Assembly (NCBI GenBank): GCA_963726405.1
Contig: CAVSCF010000001.1
Span: 124,001-188,000, forward strand
DNA: 64,000 nucleotides
Source of the DNA: JAOUJD01 sp963726405
GTDB taxonomy: Bacteria > Pseudomonadota > Gammaproteobacteria > Burkholderiales > Burkholderiaceae_F
Direction of reading: 5' to 3'
Shown here piece after piece: positions 32,038-40,516 of this stretch (position 1 is its first letter; every line of letters begins with the position of its first letter). The notes under the pieces were generated by a model that had not been told where the DNA came from, made no database searches, and worked only from the letters and a program-made list of their open reading frames with translations. The position numbers and the translations under genes were made by a program.

Positions 32038-32835
32038 ATGACCGACCCCGAAGTTGTCCATCCGTTGCGACCCATCCTGAGGAACTGGGTGTGGGAACAC
32101 GGCCGCGTCGGCACGCGATGGCTCGATTGCCGCACCGGCGACCTGAACTTCGACGACGGGAAGAAATCCCGCTTCGCCGACGACGCGATTGTCCACGTTC
32201 CCCTCGATGACGATGCCCGCGAGTCGGCGGGGCCGGTGGTGCACGAAGGCGCGCTCGCGCGATTCCTGCGCGCCGCCCAGCTGGGCAAGCCCGAGGAGGC
32301 AGGCTCCGCCGCCGAGGTGCAGCGCGCCGTGCAGGAGTGCATCGCGCTCGGGCTGGTGTGCGCCTATCAGGCCGAAGCGCGGGAAGCGCTGGCGCGATAC
32401 CGGCTCGAGCCGCTGTTCGAGGACGAGATCCACGCGGCGGTCGTCAAGGACATACGCGCGAAGTACGTCGGGCTGCGCACGCAGCTCGCGCTGTACGACT
32501 TCACGGTCTTTCACAGCCTCCCCGCGCCCCTGCTGTGCAACGAGGCGCCCTTCATCGACTGGCGTGTCCGTGCGAAACCGGTGCAACCGTTCGTGTCGCT
32601 GCCACTCGGTCCGTATTGCCTGCTGGTCGGCACTCCGTCCGGCAAGAAGAGCCGGGCCGGCCCGGTCCTGTGGAAGACGGCGGCGGTGTTGGGCCCCTTC
32701 AAGGACCACAACCGCATCCTGGTCGAGGACGCGCGCGCCTGGATCGTCGCGGTGTCAGACGAGGAACTTCTGGCGCTGCAGCCGCGTTTTGCACCACCGC
32801 CGCCCGTGTCGACAGAAGGCGCTCCGGTCGTCTGA
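32038..32835 (+). CDS. conserved hypothetical protein
   Basis: A 265-residue protein I do not recognise. It has no signal peptide or membrane segment. Features are an acidic, Trp-containing N-terminus (LRNWVWEHGRVGTRWLDC), a helical middle (about 65-130) and a C-terminal half with NEAPFIDWRVRAKPVQPFVSLPLGPYCLLVG followed by SRAGPVLWKT. The last pattern hints at a DUF4238-like or immunity-type fold, but this is only texture. GGAG is 5 nt before ATG 32038. It lies between the methyltransferase (divergent) and the second arylsulfatase (248 bp downstream), which has its own promoter. Confidence 0.7.
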   Translation: MTDPEVVHPLRPILRNWVWEHGRVGTRWLDCRTGDLNFDDGKKSRFADDAIVHVPLDDDARESAGPVVHEGALARFLRAAQLGKPEEAGSAAEVQRAVQECIALGLVCAYQAEAREALARYRLEPLFEDEIHAAVVKDIRAKYVGLRTQLALYDFTVFHSLPAPLLCNEAPFIDWRVRAKPVQPFVSLPLGPYCLLVGTPSGKKSRAGPVLWKTAAVLGPFKDHNRILVEDARAWIVAVSDEELLALQPRFAPPPPVSTEGAPVV

Positions 32836-32969
32836 CGGCGCGGCGAGCTGCCTGCTGCAGGGCGCCGAATACGCGGCGCATCGGCATGGGCCCCGGGGGC
32901 GGCCTGCCGCGAATGGGGCCCTGACCGGACGAGTGTCTGCACCTTTCGCCCGCACCGGTCACCCGCGCA

Positions 32970-33014
32970 TTGAACCTTCGTTCAATAGGCACGCGGCGGT
33001 GTCCTCTCTACTCT
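32970..33014 (+). promoter_or_regulatory. dyad operator site 3 with candidate -10, upstream of arylsulfatase
   Basis: TTGAAC-CTTC-GTTCAA (32970-32985) is a perfect 6-4-6 palindrome, extended by one A/T pair on each side. TACTCT at 33009-33014 is a candidate -10, 39 bp from the dyad start, exactly as at site 1. The predicted start point near 33021 leaves about 60 nt to the arylsulfatase ATG at 33084, and the dyad centre would lie near -43, usual for an activator that touches RNA polymerase. Confidence 0.6.
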
Positions 33015-33083
33015 GCGCCAGGCAAAAAGGGACCGGACCGCGAGGCGTCCGGTCTTCCGGGTTCGAACAAGGGGAACACATCG

Positions 33084-34619
33084 ATGAAGCTTTTCACCGC
33101 ATTTCTGACGGCCTGCCTCATGGCAGTGGCGCTGCCGGCCGCGGCGCAGACGGCCGCCAAGAAGCCCAACATCCTCATCATCTGGGGCGATGACATCGGC
33201 CAGTTCAACATCAGCGCCTACAACAACGGCATGATGGGTTACAGGACGCCGAACATCGACAGCATCGCCAAGCAGGGTGCGCTGTTCACCGACTGGTACG
33301 GGCAGCAAAGCTGCACGGCCGGCCGCGCTGCTTTCGTCACCGGACAGTCGCCGATCCGCACGGGCCTCACCAAGGTCGGCCTGCCGGGCGCGCCCGAAGG
33401 CATGAAGAAGGAAGACCCGACCATCGCCACGCTGCTCAAGGCGCAGGGCTACATGACCGGCCAGTTCGGCAAGAACCACCTTGGCGACAGCGACGACACG
33501 CTGCCGACCAAGCATGGCTTCGACGAATTCTTCGGCAACCTCTACCACCTGAACGCGGAAGAGGAGCCCGAGAACCCCGACTACCCGAAGAACCCCGAGT
33601 TCAAGAAGAAGTTCGGACCTCGCGGCGTGATCCACAGCTTTGCCGACGGCCGCGTCACTGACACCGGCCCTCTGACGCGGAAGCGGATGGAGACGATCGA
33701 CGAAGAAGTCAACGCCAAGGCGCTCGACTTCATGGAACGCGCGAAGAAGGCCGACAAGCCGTTCTTCCTGTGGTGGAACTCCACCCGCATGCACATCTTC
33801 ACGCACCTGAAGCCGGGCTCCGAGGGCAAGACAGGGCTCGGCATCTATGCCGACGGCATGGTCGAGCACGACGGCCATGTCGGCCAGGTCCTCGCCAAGC
33901 TGAAGGAACTCGGCCTCGACGAGAACACCATCGTCATGTACTCGAGCGACAACGGCGCCGAGACTTTCACGTGGCCCGACGGCGGCACGACGATGTTCCG
34001 GGGCGAGAAGAACACGCAGTGGGAAGGCGGCTACCGCGTGCCGACGCTGATCAAGTGGCCCGGCGTCATCAAGCCCGGCACGGTCATCAACGACATCGGC
34101 GCGCACGAAGACATGCTGACCACGCTGGTCGCGGCGGCTGGCGACAAGACCGCCAAGCAGGACCTGCTGAAGGGCCGCAAGATCGGCAACTCGACGTACA
34201 AGGTGCACCTGGACGGCTACGACCTCGGCCCCGCGTTGCGCGGCGAGACGAAGGAATGGCCGCGCCGCGAGTTCATCTACTGGACCGACGACGGCAGCGT
34301 CGCCGCGCTGCGCTACGACAACTGGAAGATCACCTTCCTCAAGCAGGAGGCCGAGGGCCTGAAGGTGTGGCAGCAACCGTTCACGCAACTGCGCGCGCCG
34401 TTGATCACGAACCTTCGGATGGACCCGTTCGAACGCGCGGAAGCCGAGCACGCGATGGGTTATCAGCGCTGGTACATGGAACGCATGTTCCTCATCGCCC
34501 CGGCGGGCGCCTTCGTCGGGCAGTGGCTGCAGAGCTTCCGCGAATTCCCGCCGCGGCAGAAGCCGGGCAGTTTCAACCTCGACCGGGTGATGGAAGCTGT
34601 GACGAAGCCGGCGCAGTGA
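33084..34619 (+). CDS. arylsulfatase, cysteine-type
   Basis: A 511-residue secreted sulfatase with signal peptide (about 1-22, AAAQT). Metal ligands are in IIWGDDIGQ (D36, D37), and SSDNGAETF later supplies Asp and Asn. The catalytic signature is C77-T-A-G-R81, so the formylglycine precursor is Cys and the usual Pro is Ala. Other blocks are GLTKVGLPGAPEG, YMTGQFGKNHLGD, KHGFDEFFGNLYHLNAEEEPE and STRMHIFTH. This matches the arylsulfatase subgroup with a C-x-A-x-R site. No dedicated maturase is adjacent; the anSME at 4166 or an FGE elsewhere would be needed. AAGGGGAA precedes the ATG. A TTGnAC dyad lies upstream. Confidence 0.92.
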   Translation: MKLFTAFLTACLMAVALPAAAQTAAKKPNILIIWGDDIGQFNISAYNNGMMGYRTPNIDSIAKQGALFTDWYGQQSCTAGRAAFVTGQSPIRTGLTKVGLPGAPEGMKKEDPTIATLLKAQGYMTGQFGKNHLGDSDDTLPTKHGFDEFFGNLYHLNAEEEPENPDYPKNPEFKKKFGPRGVIHSFADGRVTDTGPLTRKRMETIDEEVNAKALDFMERAKKADKPFFLWWNSTRMHIFTHLKPGSEGKTGLGIYADGMVEHDGHVGQVLAKLKELGLDENTIVMYSSDNGAETFTWPDGGTTMFRGEKNTQWEGGYRVPTLIKWPGVIKPGTVINDIGAHEDMLTTLVAAAGDKTAKQDLLKGRKIGNSTYKVHLDGYDLGPALRGETKEWPRREFIYWTDDGSVAALRYDNWKITFLKQEAEGLKVWQQPFTQLRAPLITNLRMDPFERAEAEHAMGYQRWYMERMFLIAPAGAFVGQWLQSFREFPPRQKPGSFNLDRVMEAVTKPAQ

Positions 34620-34707
34620 TCGGCTGAAACCGCCGGAAGACCTGGGCCGCGCCCGCGCCTGTACGATGCGGCCCTGGTCATTTCGGGTCGCCTTAAACGG
34701 AGTACGA

Positions 34708-35556
34708 ATGAAAACAAAACTCAGCCGCAGTCTGCTCACGGCCGCCCTGGCCTTCTCGGCCTCGCTCGCGGGTGCGCCCGCCGCTGCGCAGGACTTCTCG
34801 AACCTCACGGCGGGGGACTGGAAGTATCACGCACAGCTCTACTTCTGGTTCCCGAGCGTCAGCGGGAAGACGATGTTTCCGCCTCCCGCGACGGGCGGCG
34901 CCACCGTGAATGCCGATGCGGGTGACATCCTGAACGCGCTGCAGTTCGCCTTCATGGGGACCTTCGACGCCCGCAAGGGCAAGCTTGGGGTGCTGACCGA
35001 CTACATCTACCTGAACCTGGAGGCCGACAAGTCGGCCACGCGTGATCTGACCCTGACGGGTCCCGGCGGGAATATCGCATTGCCCGCGGGTGCCAGCGCA
35101 GACCTGGACGTCGCCTTGAAGGGCTGGGCCTGGACGCTGGTGGGTACGTACACGGCAATCGACACGCCGAGCTATCAACTCGACGTGCTGGCCGGCACGC
35201 GCCTGCTGAAGCTCGACACGACCCTCAGCTGGAGGCTCAACGGCAACCTGGGGTCGCTGGCCGTTTCTCGTTCCGGCGCCAACACGGCCAAGCCGGACTG
35301 GTGGGACGCGATCGTCGGCGTTCGCGGCCGCGCCAGGTTCGGCGAGGGCGGCAAGTGGTTCGTGCCGTATTACGCGGACGTCGGCACCGGGCAGTCCGAC
35401 CTGACGTGGCAGGCGATGGCCGGCGTCGGTTACACATTCAGCTGGGGCGAGATCACGGGCGTCTACCGTCACCTCGAATACAGCTTCGATTCGAGCAAGG
35501 CGCTCCAGGACGTCTCGTTCTCGGGACCTGCGCTCGCGGTCGGGTTCCGCTGGTAA
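34708..35556 (+). CDS. outer-membrane beta-barrel protein
   Basis: A 282-residue protein with a signal peptide (about 1-27, APAAAQ). Alternating polar/hydrophobic strands run throughout (WKYHAQLYFWFPSVSG, GKLGVLTDYIYLNLEAD, WAWTLVGTYTAID, VDVLAG-like LDVLAGTRLLKLD, WDAIVGVRGRARFG, QAMAGVGYTFSW, ITGVYRHLEYSF). The C-terminus GFRW ends in an aromatic residue, as expected for barrel insertion. No family is certain. It follows the sulfatase after 88 bp, has ACGGAG before ATG 34708, and is closed by an intrinsic terminator. It may be a channel for sulfatase substrates or products (inference). Confidence 0.8.
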   Translation: MKTKLSRSLLTAALAFSASLAGAPAAAQDFSNLTAGDWKYHAQLYFWFPSVSGKTMFPPPATGGATVNADAGDILNALQFAFMGTFDARKGKLGVLTDYIYLNLEADKSATRDLTLTGPGGNIALPAGASADLDVALKGWAWTLVGTYTAIDTPSYQLDVLAGTRLLKLDTTLSWRLNGNLGSLAVSRSGANTAKPDWWDAIVGVRGRARFGEGGKWFVPYYADVGTGQSDLTWQAMAGVGYTFSWGEITGVYRHLEYSFDSSKALQDVSFSGPALAVGFRW

Positions 35557-35574
35557 CGAACCGCGGCAGCCAGG

Positions 35575-35606
35575 GGCCGTACCCGCTCGATGGGGTGCGG
35601 CCTTTT
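35575..35606 (+). terminator. intrinsic terminator after the beta-barrel gene
   Basis: GGCCGTACCC (35575-35584) pairs with GGGTGCGGCC (35593-35602) with one G-U wobble, an 8-nt loop, and TTTTCATTTT follows directly. It lies 18 bp after the stop of the beta-barrel gene, ends the arylsulfatase/barrel transcript and lies before the ATG of the HAD gene at 35626. Partial read-through is possible. Confidence 0.8.
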
Positions 35607-35625
35607 CATTTTTGAAGAGCGTCCG

Positions 35626-36636
35626 ATGACCGGAACCAGGATTCGCACGGTTGCCGCCGTTGTCCTGATCGCATTGCTTGCCTGCGCGTCTGGATTTGCG
35701 CGGGCCCACGGCGGAGAGGCTCTGCCGTCCTGGAACGACGGACCCGCCAAGGCCCGCATCGTGGGCTTCGTGCAGACGGTTACGGACAAGACCGGCAAGG
35801 ACTACGTCGCACCGGAGGATCGCATCGCCGTGTTCGACAACGACGGCACGCTCTGGTCCGAACAGCCGGTGTACTTCCAACTCGCGTTTGCGATCGACCG
35901 CGTCAAGGCGATGGCTCCGAAGTACCCCCAGTGGAAGAAACAGCAACCGTTCAAGGCCGTGCTCGAGGGCGACATGAAGGCCCTGGCCGCAAGCGGCGAA
36001 CGCGGCCTGATGACCCTCGTGATGGCAACGCATGCGGGCCTGACCAGCGACGAGTTCGCGGCGATCGCGCGCGACTGGCTCGCCAGCGCGAAGCACCCGA
36101 GGTTCGAGCGCGCCTACGACGAACTGGTGTTCCAGCCGATGCTGGAAGTGCTGGACTATCTGCGGGCGAACGGTTTCAGGACATACATCGTGTCCGGCGG
36201 GGGTGTCGAGTTCGTGCGCGTCTTTTCCGAACGGGTGTATGGCATTCCGCCGGAGCAGGTGATCGGCTCCAGCATCAAGACGCGCTATGAAGTGCGCAAT
36301 GGCCAGCCGGCCCTCGTGCGCCTGCCCGAGATCGACTTCGTCGACGACAAGGCGGGCAAGCCGGTCGGCATCCAGAAGTTCATCGGCAAGCGTCCGATCG
36401 CCGCGTTCGGAAATTCGGACGGGGACTTCGAGATGCTGGAGTGGGTGACCAGCGCGCCCGGCCCCCGGCTCGGTCTGCTCGTGCGGCATGACGACGCGGT
36501 GCGCGAGTTCGAGTACGACCGGTCGTCGTCCATCGGCCGGCTCGCGCGCGGACTGGACGAAGGCCCGAAGCGCGGCTGGACCATCGTGAGTGTCAGGAAC
36601 GACTGGAAGACGGTCTACCCCGCTGCACGCCAGTAG
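35626..36636 (+). CDS. secreted HAD-family phosphatase
   Basis: A 336-residue HAD-superfamily hydrolase with signal peptide (about 1-26). Motif I is VFDNDGTLW (D71, D73). Motif II is YIVSGGG, and motif III/IV is AAFGNSDGDFEMLEW with a conserved Lys upstream (FIGKRPIAAF). A helical cap lies between about 85 and 180. It would hydrolyse a phosphate ester in the periplasm; the substrate is unknown. I chose ATG 35626 because the longer ORF start at 35590 lies inside the terminator. Similar secreted HAD proteins often sit beside arylsulfatases and DUF3300/DUF2092 proteins. Confidence 0.88.
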   Translation: MTGTRIRTVAAVVLIALLACASGFARAHGGEALPSWNDGPAKARIVGFVQTVTDKTGKDYVAPEDRIAVFDNDGTLWSEQPVYFQLAFAIDRVKAMAPKYPQWKKQQPFKAVLEGDMKALAASGERGLMTLVMATHAGLTSDEFAAIARDWLASAKHPRFERAYDELVFQPMLEVLDYLRANGFRTYIVSGGGVEFVRVFSERVYGIPPEQVIGSSIKTRYEVRNGQPALVRLPEIDFVDDKAGKPVGIQKFIGKRPIAAFGNSDGDFEMLEWVTSAPGPRLGLLVRHDDAVREFEYDRSSSIGRLARGLDEGPKRGWTIVSVRNDWKTVYPAARQ

Positions 36637-36664
36637 ACTGACCGCGAACCAGACGGGGCGGGAC

Positions 36665-39052
36665 ATGGGCAAGAAGCAGCAAGGCCGGGAGGCGGCGGCA
36701 GCCTCGCGCGCCGCCGACGGAAGCGCCGCCGCCGGTCCGATCGCCTCCTCGCGACGGCTGATGTGGCTCGCGCTCGGTGCCGCTCTGCTCATCGTGATCG
36801 GAGCCGCCTGGCTGGCGTCGAATCAACGCTCTCCGTCCCCGCCCGCAATCCACGCCGGGCAGGACGGCAACCCGGCAACGGCATCCGCGGCGTTCGTCGG
36901 CAGCGCCGCCTGCGCAACGTGCCACCCGACCCAGCACGCGGCGTGGAAGACCTCCCAGCACGCGCGCGCGATGCAGCACGCGTCGGCCGACACCGTGCTC
37001 GGCGACTTCAAGGACGCGAAGTACACGAAGGACGGCGTGACGTCGACGTTCTTCACGCGTGACGGCAAGTACTACGTTCGCACCGACGGCCCGGACGGCA
37101 AGCTCGCCGACTTCGAAGTCAGGTACACCTTCGGGGTCGAACCGCTGCAGCAGTACCTCGTCGAACTGCCCGGCGGCCGCCTGCAGGCGCTTGCCGTCTC
37201 CTGGGACACGCGCTCCGCGGATGACGGTGGACAGCGCTGGTTCCGGCAGTACCCGGACGAGAAGCTCGACTTCCGCGACGAACTGCACTGGACCCGGGCC
37301 GCGCAGAACTGGAACGGCATGTGCGCGGACTGTCATTCGACGAACGTGCGCAAGGGTTACGACGCCGCGAAGGAGACGTTCGATACGCAGTGGGCCGAGA
37401 TCAATGTCGGCTGCGAGTCCTGCCACGGGCCGGCCTCCGCGCACATGGAGTGGGCGCGGCGCAAGGACACGGCCGATGCCACGAGAGGATTGACCGTCGC
37501 GCTGGACGAACGCCGCGGAGCGGCATGGCGGATCGACCCCGCCAGCGGCAACGCGAAGCGAACCCCGGAGCGCCGCACGGGACGGGAAATCGAGGTCTGC
37601 GGCCCGTGCCATGCGAGGCGCGCGCAGATCGCCGAGGGCTGGAGAGCCGGCCGGCCACTGATGGACCACTACCTGCCGTCGACGCTGCAAACGGGGCTCT
37701 ATCACGCCGACGGCCAGCAGCGCGACGAGGTGTTCGTCTGGGGTTCGTTCCTGCAGAGCCGGATGCATGCGGCCGGAGTGACCTGCGGCGACTGCCACGA
37801 CCCGCACACCCAGAAGCTGCGCGCCCCGGGCAACGCGGTCTGCGCGCAATGTCACCTGGCCTCCAGGTACGACAGCAAGGAGCACCACTTCCATCCGCCG
37901 CAGACGCGCGCGGCGCAGTGCGTCAACTGCCACATGCCGGCGGCGACGTACATGGTGGTCGATCCTCGTCGCGATCACAGCCTGCGCGTGCCGCGTCCCG
38001 ACCTGTCGGTGACGCTCGGCACGCCGAACGCGTGCAGCGGATGCCATCGGGAAAGCACCGCACAGTGGGCGGCCGATGCGGTTGCCCGCTGGTATGGCCC
38101 GCAGCGGCGCAACGAGCCGCACTACGGACAGGCAATCGACGCCGGCCGCCGGGCGCGCCCCGGAGCGGCGCGGGCGCTCGTCGCGCTGGCGACGAGCGTC
38201 GCGTACCCGCCGATCGTCCGCGCAACCGCCATCGAACTGCTCGCGCGCTATCCGGGTCGCACGACGGACGACGCGGTCCGCGGTGCCCTCGGCGATGCCG
38301 ATCCGCTCGTGCGGCATGCGGCCGTGACGGCGATGCAGGCCGCGACGCCAGAGCAGCTCGTCGCGGCCCTCGCGCCGCGGCTGGACGATCCGGTGCGCGC
38401 GGTTCGCATCGAAGCCGCCCGGCGAACGGCGCCCGTTGCGGCGCGCCTGGACGGGACGTCGCGCGCGGCGTTCGACAAGGCCGTCGCGGAATTCGAGGCC
38501 GTTCAACGCGGCAACCTCGATCGTCCCGAGGCCTGGATGAACCTGGGGAACCTGCACCTGGACCGGGGTGACCCGGCCCTCGCCGAGCAGTCGTACCGAA
38601 GCGCCTTGAAGCGCGATCCGCGATTCGTTCCCGCTTACGTCAATCTCGCCGACCTCAAGCGTTCGCAGCAGAGTGACGCCGAAGCCGAGGCCGTGCTGCG
38701 CGAAGGGCTGCGCGCGGCCCCGGATGCGGCTGCGCTGCGCGAAGCGCTCGGGCTGACGCTCGTGCGGCAGGGCAGGAAGGCGCCGGCCCTCGCAGAGCTT
38801 GCCGCCGCGCACAAGGCCGCACCGGACGAAGCCCGCTATGCCTATCTCTACGCGCTCGCACTGCACGATGCCGGCCGGCGCGCCGACGCCATCCGGGTGC
38901 TTTCCGAGTCCGCCGCGCGGAGCGGCGACCGTGACGTGCTGCTGGCGCTCGCCAGCTACCGCAGCCAGGCCGGCGACGAGAGCGGAGCGGCCGCGGCCCT
39001 GCGGGCGCTCGCCGCGGTCAATCCGGACGATCCTGCCGTGAGCCGGCGCTAG
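36665..39052 (+). CDS. octaheme c-type cytochrome with HEAT-like and TPR regions
   Basis: A 795-residue protein, anchored by one N-terminal helix (about 32-51) with the rest in the periplasm. Eight CxxCH heme-attachment motifs are visible: CATCH (83-87), CADCH, CESCH, CGPCH, CGDCH, CAQCH, CVNCH and CSGCH (about 457). After these, a HEAT-like stretch (about 490-610: AIELLARYPGRTTDDAVRGA, LVRHAAVTAM) and TPR repeats (about 615-790: AWMNLGNLHLDRGDPALAEQSY and PAYVNLADLKRSQ) follow. It belongs to the multiheme TPR group related to cytochrome c554/NrfA-like folds. Electron transfer is likely but the reaction is unknown. No partner reductase or maturation genes are adjacent. Confidence 0.87.
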   Translation: MGKKQQGREAAAASRAADGSAAAGPIASSRRLMWLALGAALLIVIGAAWLASNQRSPSPPAIHAGQDGNPATASAAFVGSAACATCHPTQHAAWKTSQHARAMQHASADTVLGDFKDAKYTKDGVTSTFFTRDGKYYVRTDGPDGKLADFEVRYTFGVEPLQQYLVELPGGRLQALAVSWDTRSADDGGQRWFRQYPDEKLDFRDELHWTRAAQNWNGMCADCHSTNVRKGYDAAKETFDTQWAEINVGCESCHGPASAHMEWARRKDTADATRGLTVALDERRGAAWRIDPASGNAKRTPERRTGREIEVCGPCHARRAQIAEGWRAGRPLMDHYLPSTLQTGLYHADGQQRDEVFVWGSFLQSRMHAAGVTCGDCHDPHTQKLRAPGNAVCAQCHLASRYDSKEHHFHPPQTRAAQCVNCHMPAATYMVVDPRRDHSLRVPRPDLSVTLGTPNACSGCHRESTAQWAADAVARWYGPQRRNEPHYGQAIDAGRRARPGAARALVALATSVAYPPIVRATAIELLARYPGRTTDDAVRGALGDADPLVRHAAVTAMQAATPEQLVAALAPRLDDPVRAVRIEAARRTAPVAARLDGTSRAAFDKAVAEFEAVQRGNLDRPEAWMNLGNLHLDRGDPALAEQSYRSALKRDPRFVPAYVNLADLKRSQQSDAEAEAVLREGLRAAPDAAALREALGLTLVRQGRKAPALAELAAAHKAAPDEARYAYLYALALHDAGRRADAIRVLSESAARSGDRDVLLALASYRSQAGDESGAAAALRALAAVNPDDPAVSRR

Positions 39053-39098
39053 CCCTCGCGGTCGACGCGCGCGCAACGTCGCGCTCGCGGCCCTCGCG

Positions 39099-40370
39099 CT
39101 ACCGGGCCGGAGCGGCCTGACTATCGACCAGATCGGCGTCGTAGGTACGTGCCGCCAGCAGAAAACATGCCGCGGCGAGCAGCCCGCCGACGGGCGCCAG
39201 CGACATGGCGGTTTTCAGGTCGGTGGCGTCGGACAGCATGCCGATCAGGTAGGGCCCGGGCGCCAGGCCGAGCAGGTTGTTGAAGAGCGCGAGCGTGGCG
39301 ATCCCGGTGGCCCGAACGGCGGGATGCGTGACGTCGATGATCGCCGCGGTGACCGCGCCCGCGTGGCAGCCTGCGACGAAGGTGCCGACGGCGAGCAGCG
39401 AGAGCTGCGCCTTCCCCGGCGGCAACGCGAACGCCGTCGTCAGCAGCGCGAAGGTGGCCGCGGTGTACGCGGCCGCGAGCTGCAGCTTGCGGACGCGTGC
39501 GGTGCGCGAGCCGCGGTCGGCGAGAGCGCCGCCGACGATCATGCCGAGGCCCGCCAGCAGGATCATCGCGCCTCCCCGCATGCCCGCCGGACCGACCGGC
39601 AGGGCGTACTCGCGTCCGAGGAAACTCGGCAGCCACGCGGCCAGCACCGCGAGAACGAGCACCTGCATGCCGCTGCCGACGTAGAGGAAACGGGCGCTGC
39701 GCGGAGTCAGCACCAGGCGGAATGTCTGCCTCAGACCAACGCGGGGGCCGTTCGGGTCGCGCGCGTATTCGCGCGCCGGCTCGCGGACCAGCACGGGATA
39801 GACGGCGACGAGCAGGAAGGACGCCGCCCCTGCCCAGATGAACGCCGCCGACCATCCGTGCTCGGCGGCGATCATGCCGCCGGCGGCGATGCCCAGTGCC
39901 GAGCCGAATACCGCGCCCGACTGGAACGTCCCCAGGACGACCGACAGTCGGGCCCGCGGGAACACCGCGCTCAGCATCGCGGCGCCGACGGCGCCGTAAC
40001 CTGCCTCGCCCAACCCCAGCGCGGCGCGCGCGAGCAGCATCTGCTCAGGACTCTGGCTGAGGCCACAGAGCACGGTGGCCGCGCACCACAGCGTGCCCAT
40101 CGCGACGATGCTGCGCACGTAGCCCCAGCGGTCCGCGAGCCACGCCACCGGCCAGGCGGCGAGGCCGACCATCAGCGGCACGATGCCGACCAGCGCTCCG
40201 AGCTCCCGGTCGTTCAGCGCCCACGCAGCCTTCAGTTCCGGCAGGACGGGGTTAATCACGCTGCGCGTCATGTAGTCGGACAGCATCAGCGCAACGGTCA
40301 GCGCGAAGACCAGGCTCGCAGATCGGCGCGTGACGGGGAAAACCGGGTTCGGGCGCGATTCGCTGGGCAC
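39099..40370 (-). CDS. MFS transporter
   Basis: A 423-residue major facilitator with 12 predicted helices. The loop 2-3 motif AWLADRWGYVRSI matches the MFS A motif, and LGLGEAGYGAVGAAMLSAVFP the next conserved stretch. The cytosolic loop between the halves is REPAREYARDPNGPRVGLRQTF. It resembles the Spinster-like/sugar-phosphate transporter group, but the substrate is not readable. GTG 40370 is chosen as the start; the ORF is open to a TTG at 40412. It is divergent from the unknown gene at 40517 and convergent with the octaheme cytochrome gene. Confidence 0.88.
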   Translation of the reverse strand: MPSESRPNPVFPVTRRSASLVFALTVALMLSDYMTRSVINPVLPELKAAWALNDRELGALVGIVPLMVGLAAWPVAWLADRWGYVRSIVAMGTLWCAATVLCGLSQSPEQMLLARAALGLGEAGYGAVGAAMLSAVFPRARLSVVLGTFQSGAVFGSALGIAAGGMIAAEHGWSAAFIWAGAASFLLVAVYPVLVREPAREYARDPNGPRVGLRQTFRLVLTPRSARFLYVGSGMQVLVLAVLAAWLPSFLGREYALPVGPAGMRGGAMILLAGLGMIVGGALADRGSRTARVRKLQLAAAYTAATFALLTTAFALPPGKAQLSLLAVGTFVAGCHAGAVTAAIIDVTHPAVRATGIATLALFNNLLGLAPGPYLIGMLSDATDLKTAMSLAPVGGLLAAACFLLAARTYDADLVDSQAAPAR

Positions 40371-40516
40371 GCAAGCTTCTTCGTCTGGTCGAGTGGCGCG
40401 GTGTAGCAGCAAGAGCGACAGCGATCAATAGCGAAGCGGCATGCGGGTGATAAAGTCCGCCGCCGCGAGGGTCCGACCGAAGTCGCGGGCATCGGCCGCA
40501 TCTGCCAGGAGAATCC

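Noticed and set aside
32982..34808. Open frame of 608 codons on the minus strand
   Set aside because: Antisense to the arylsulfatase at 33084; composition is Arg/Val/Leu-rich shadow.
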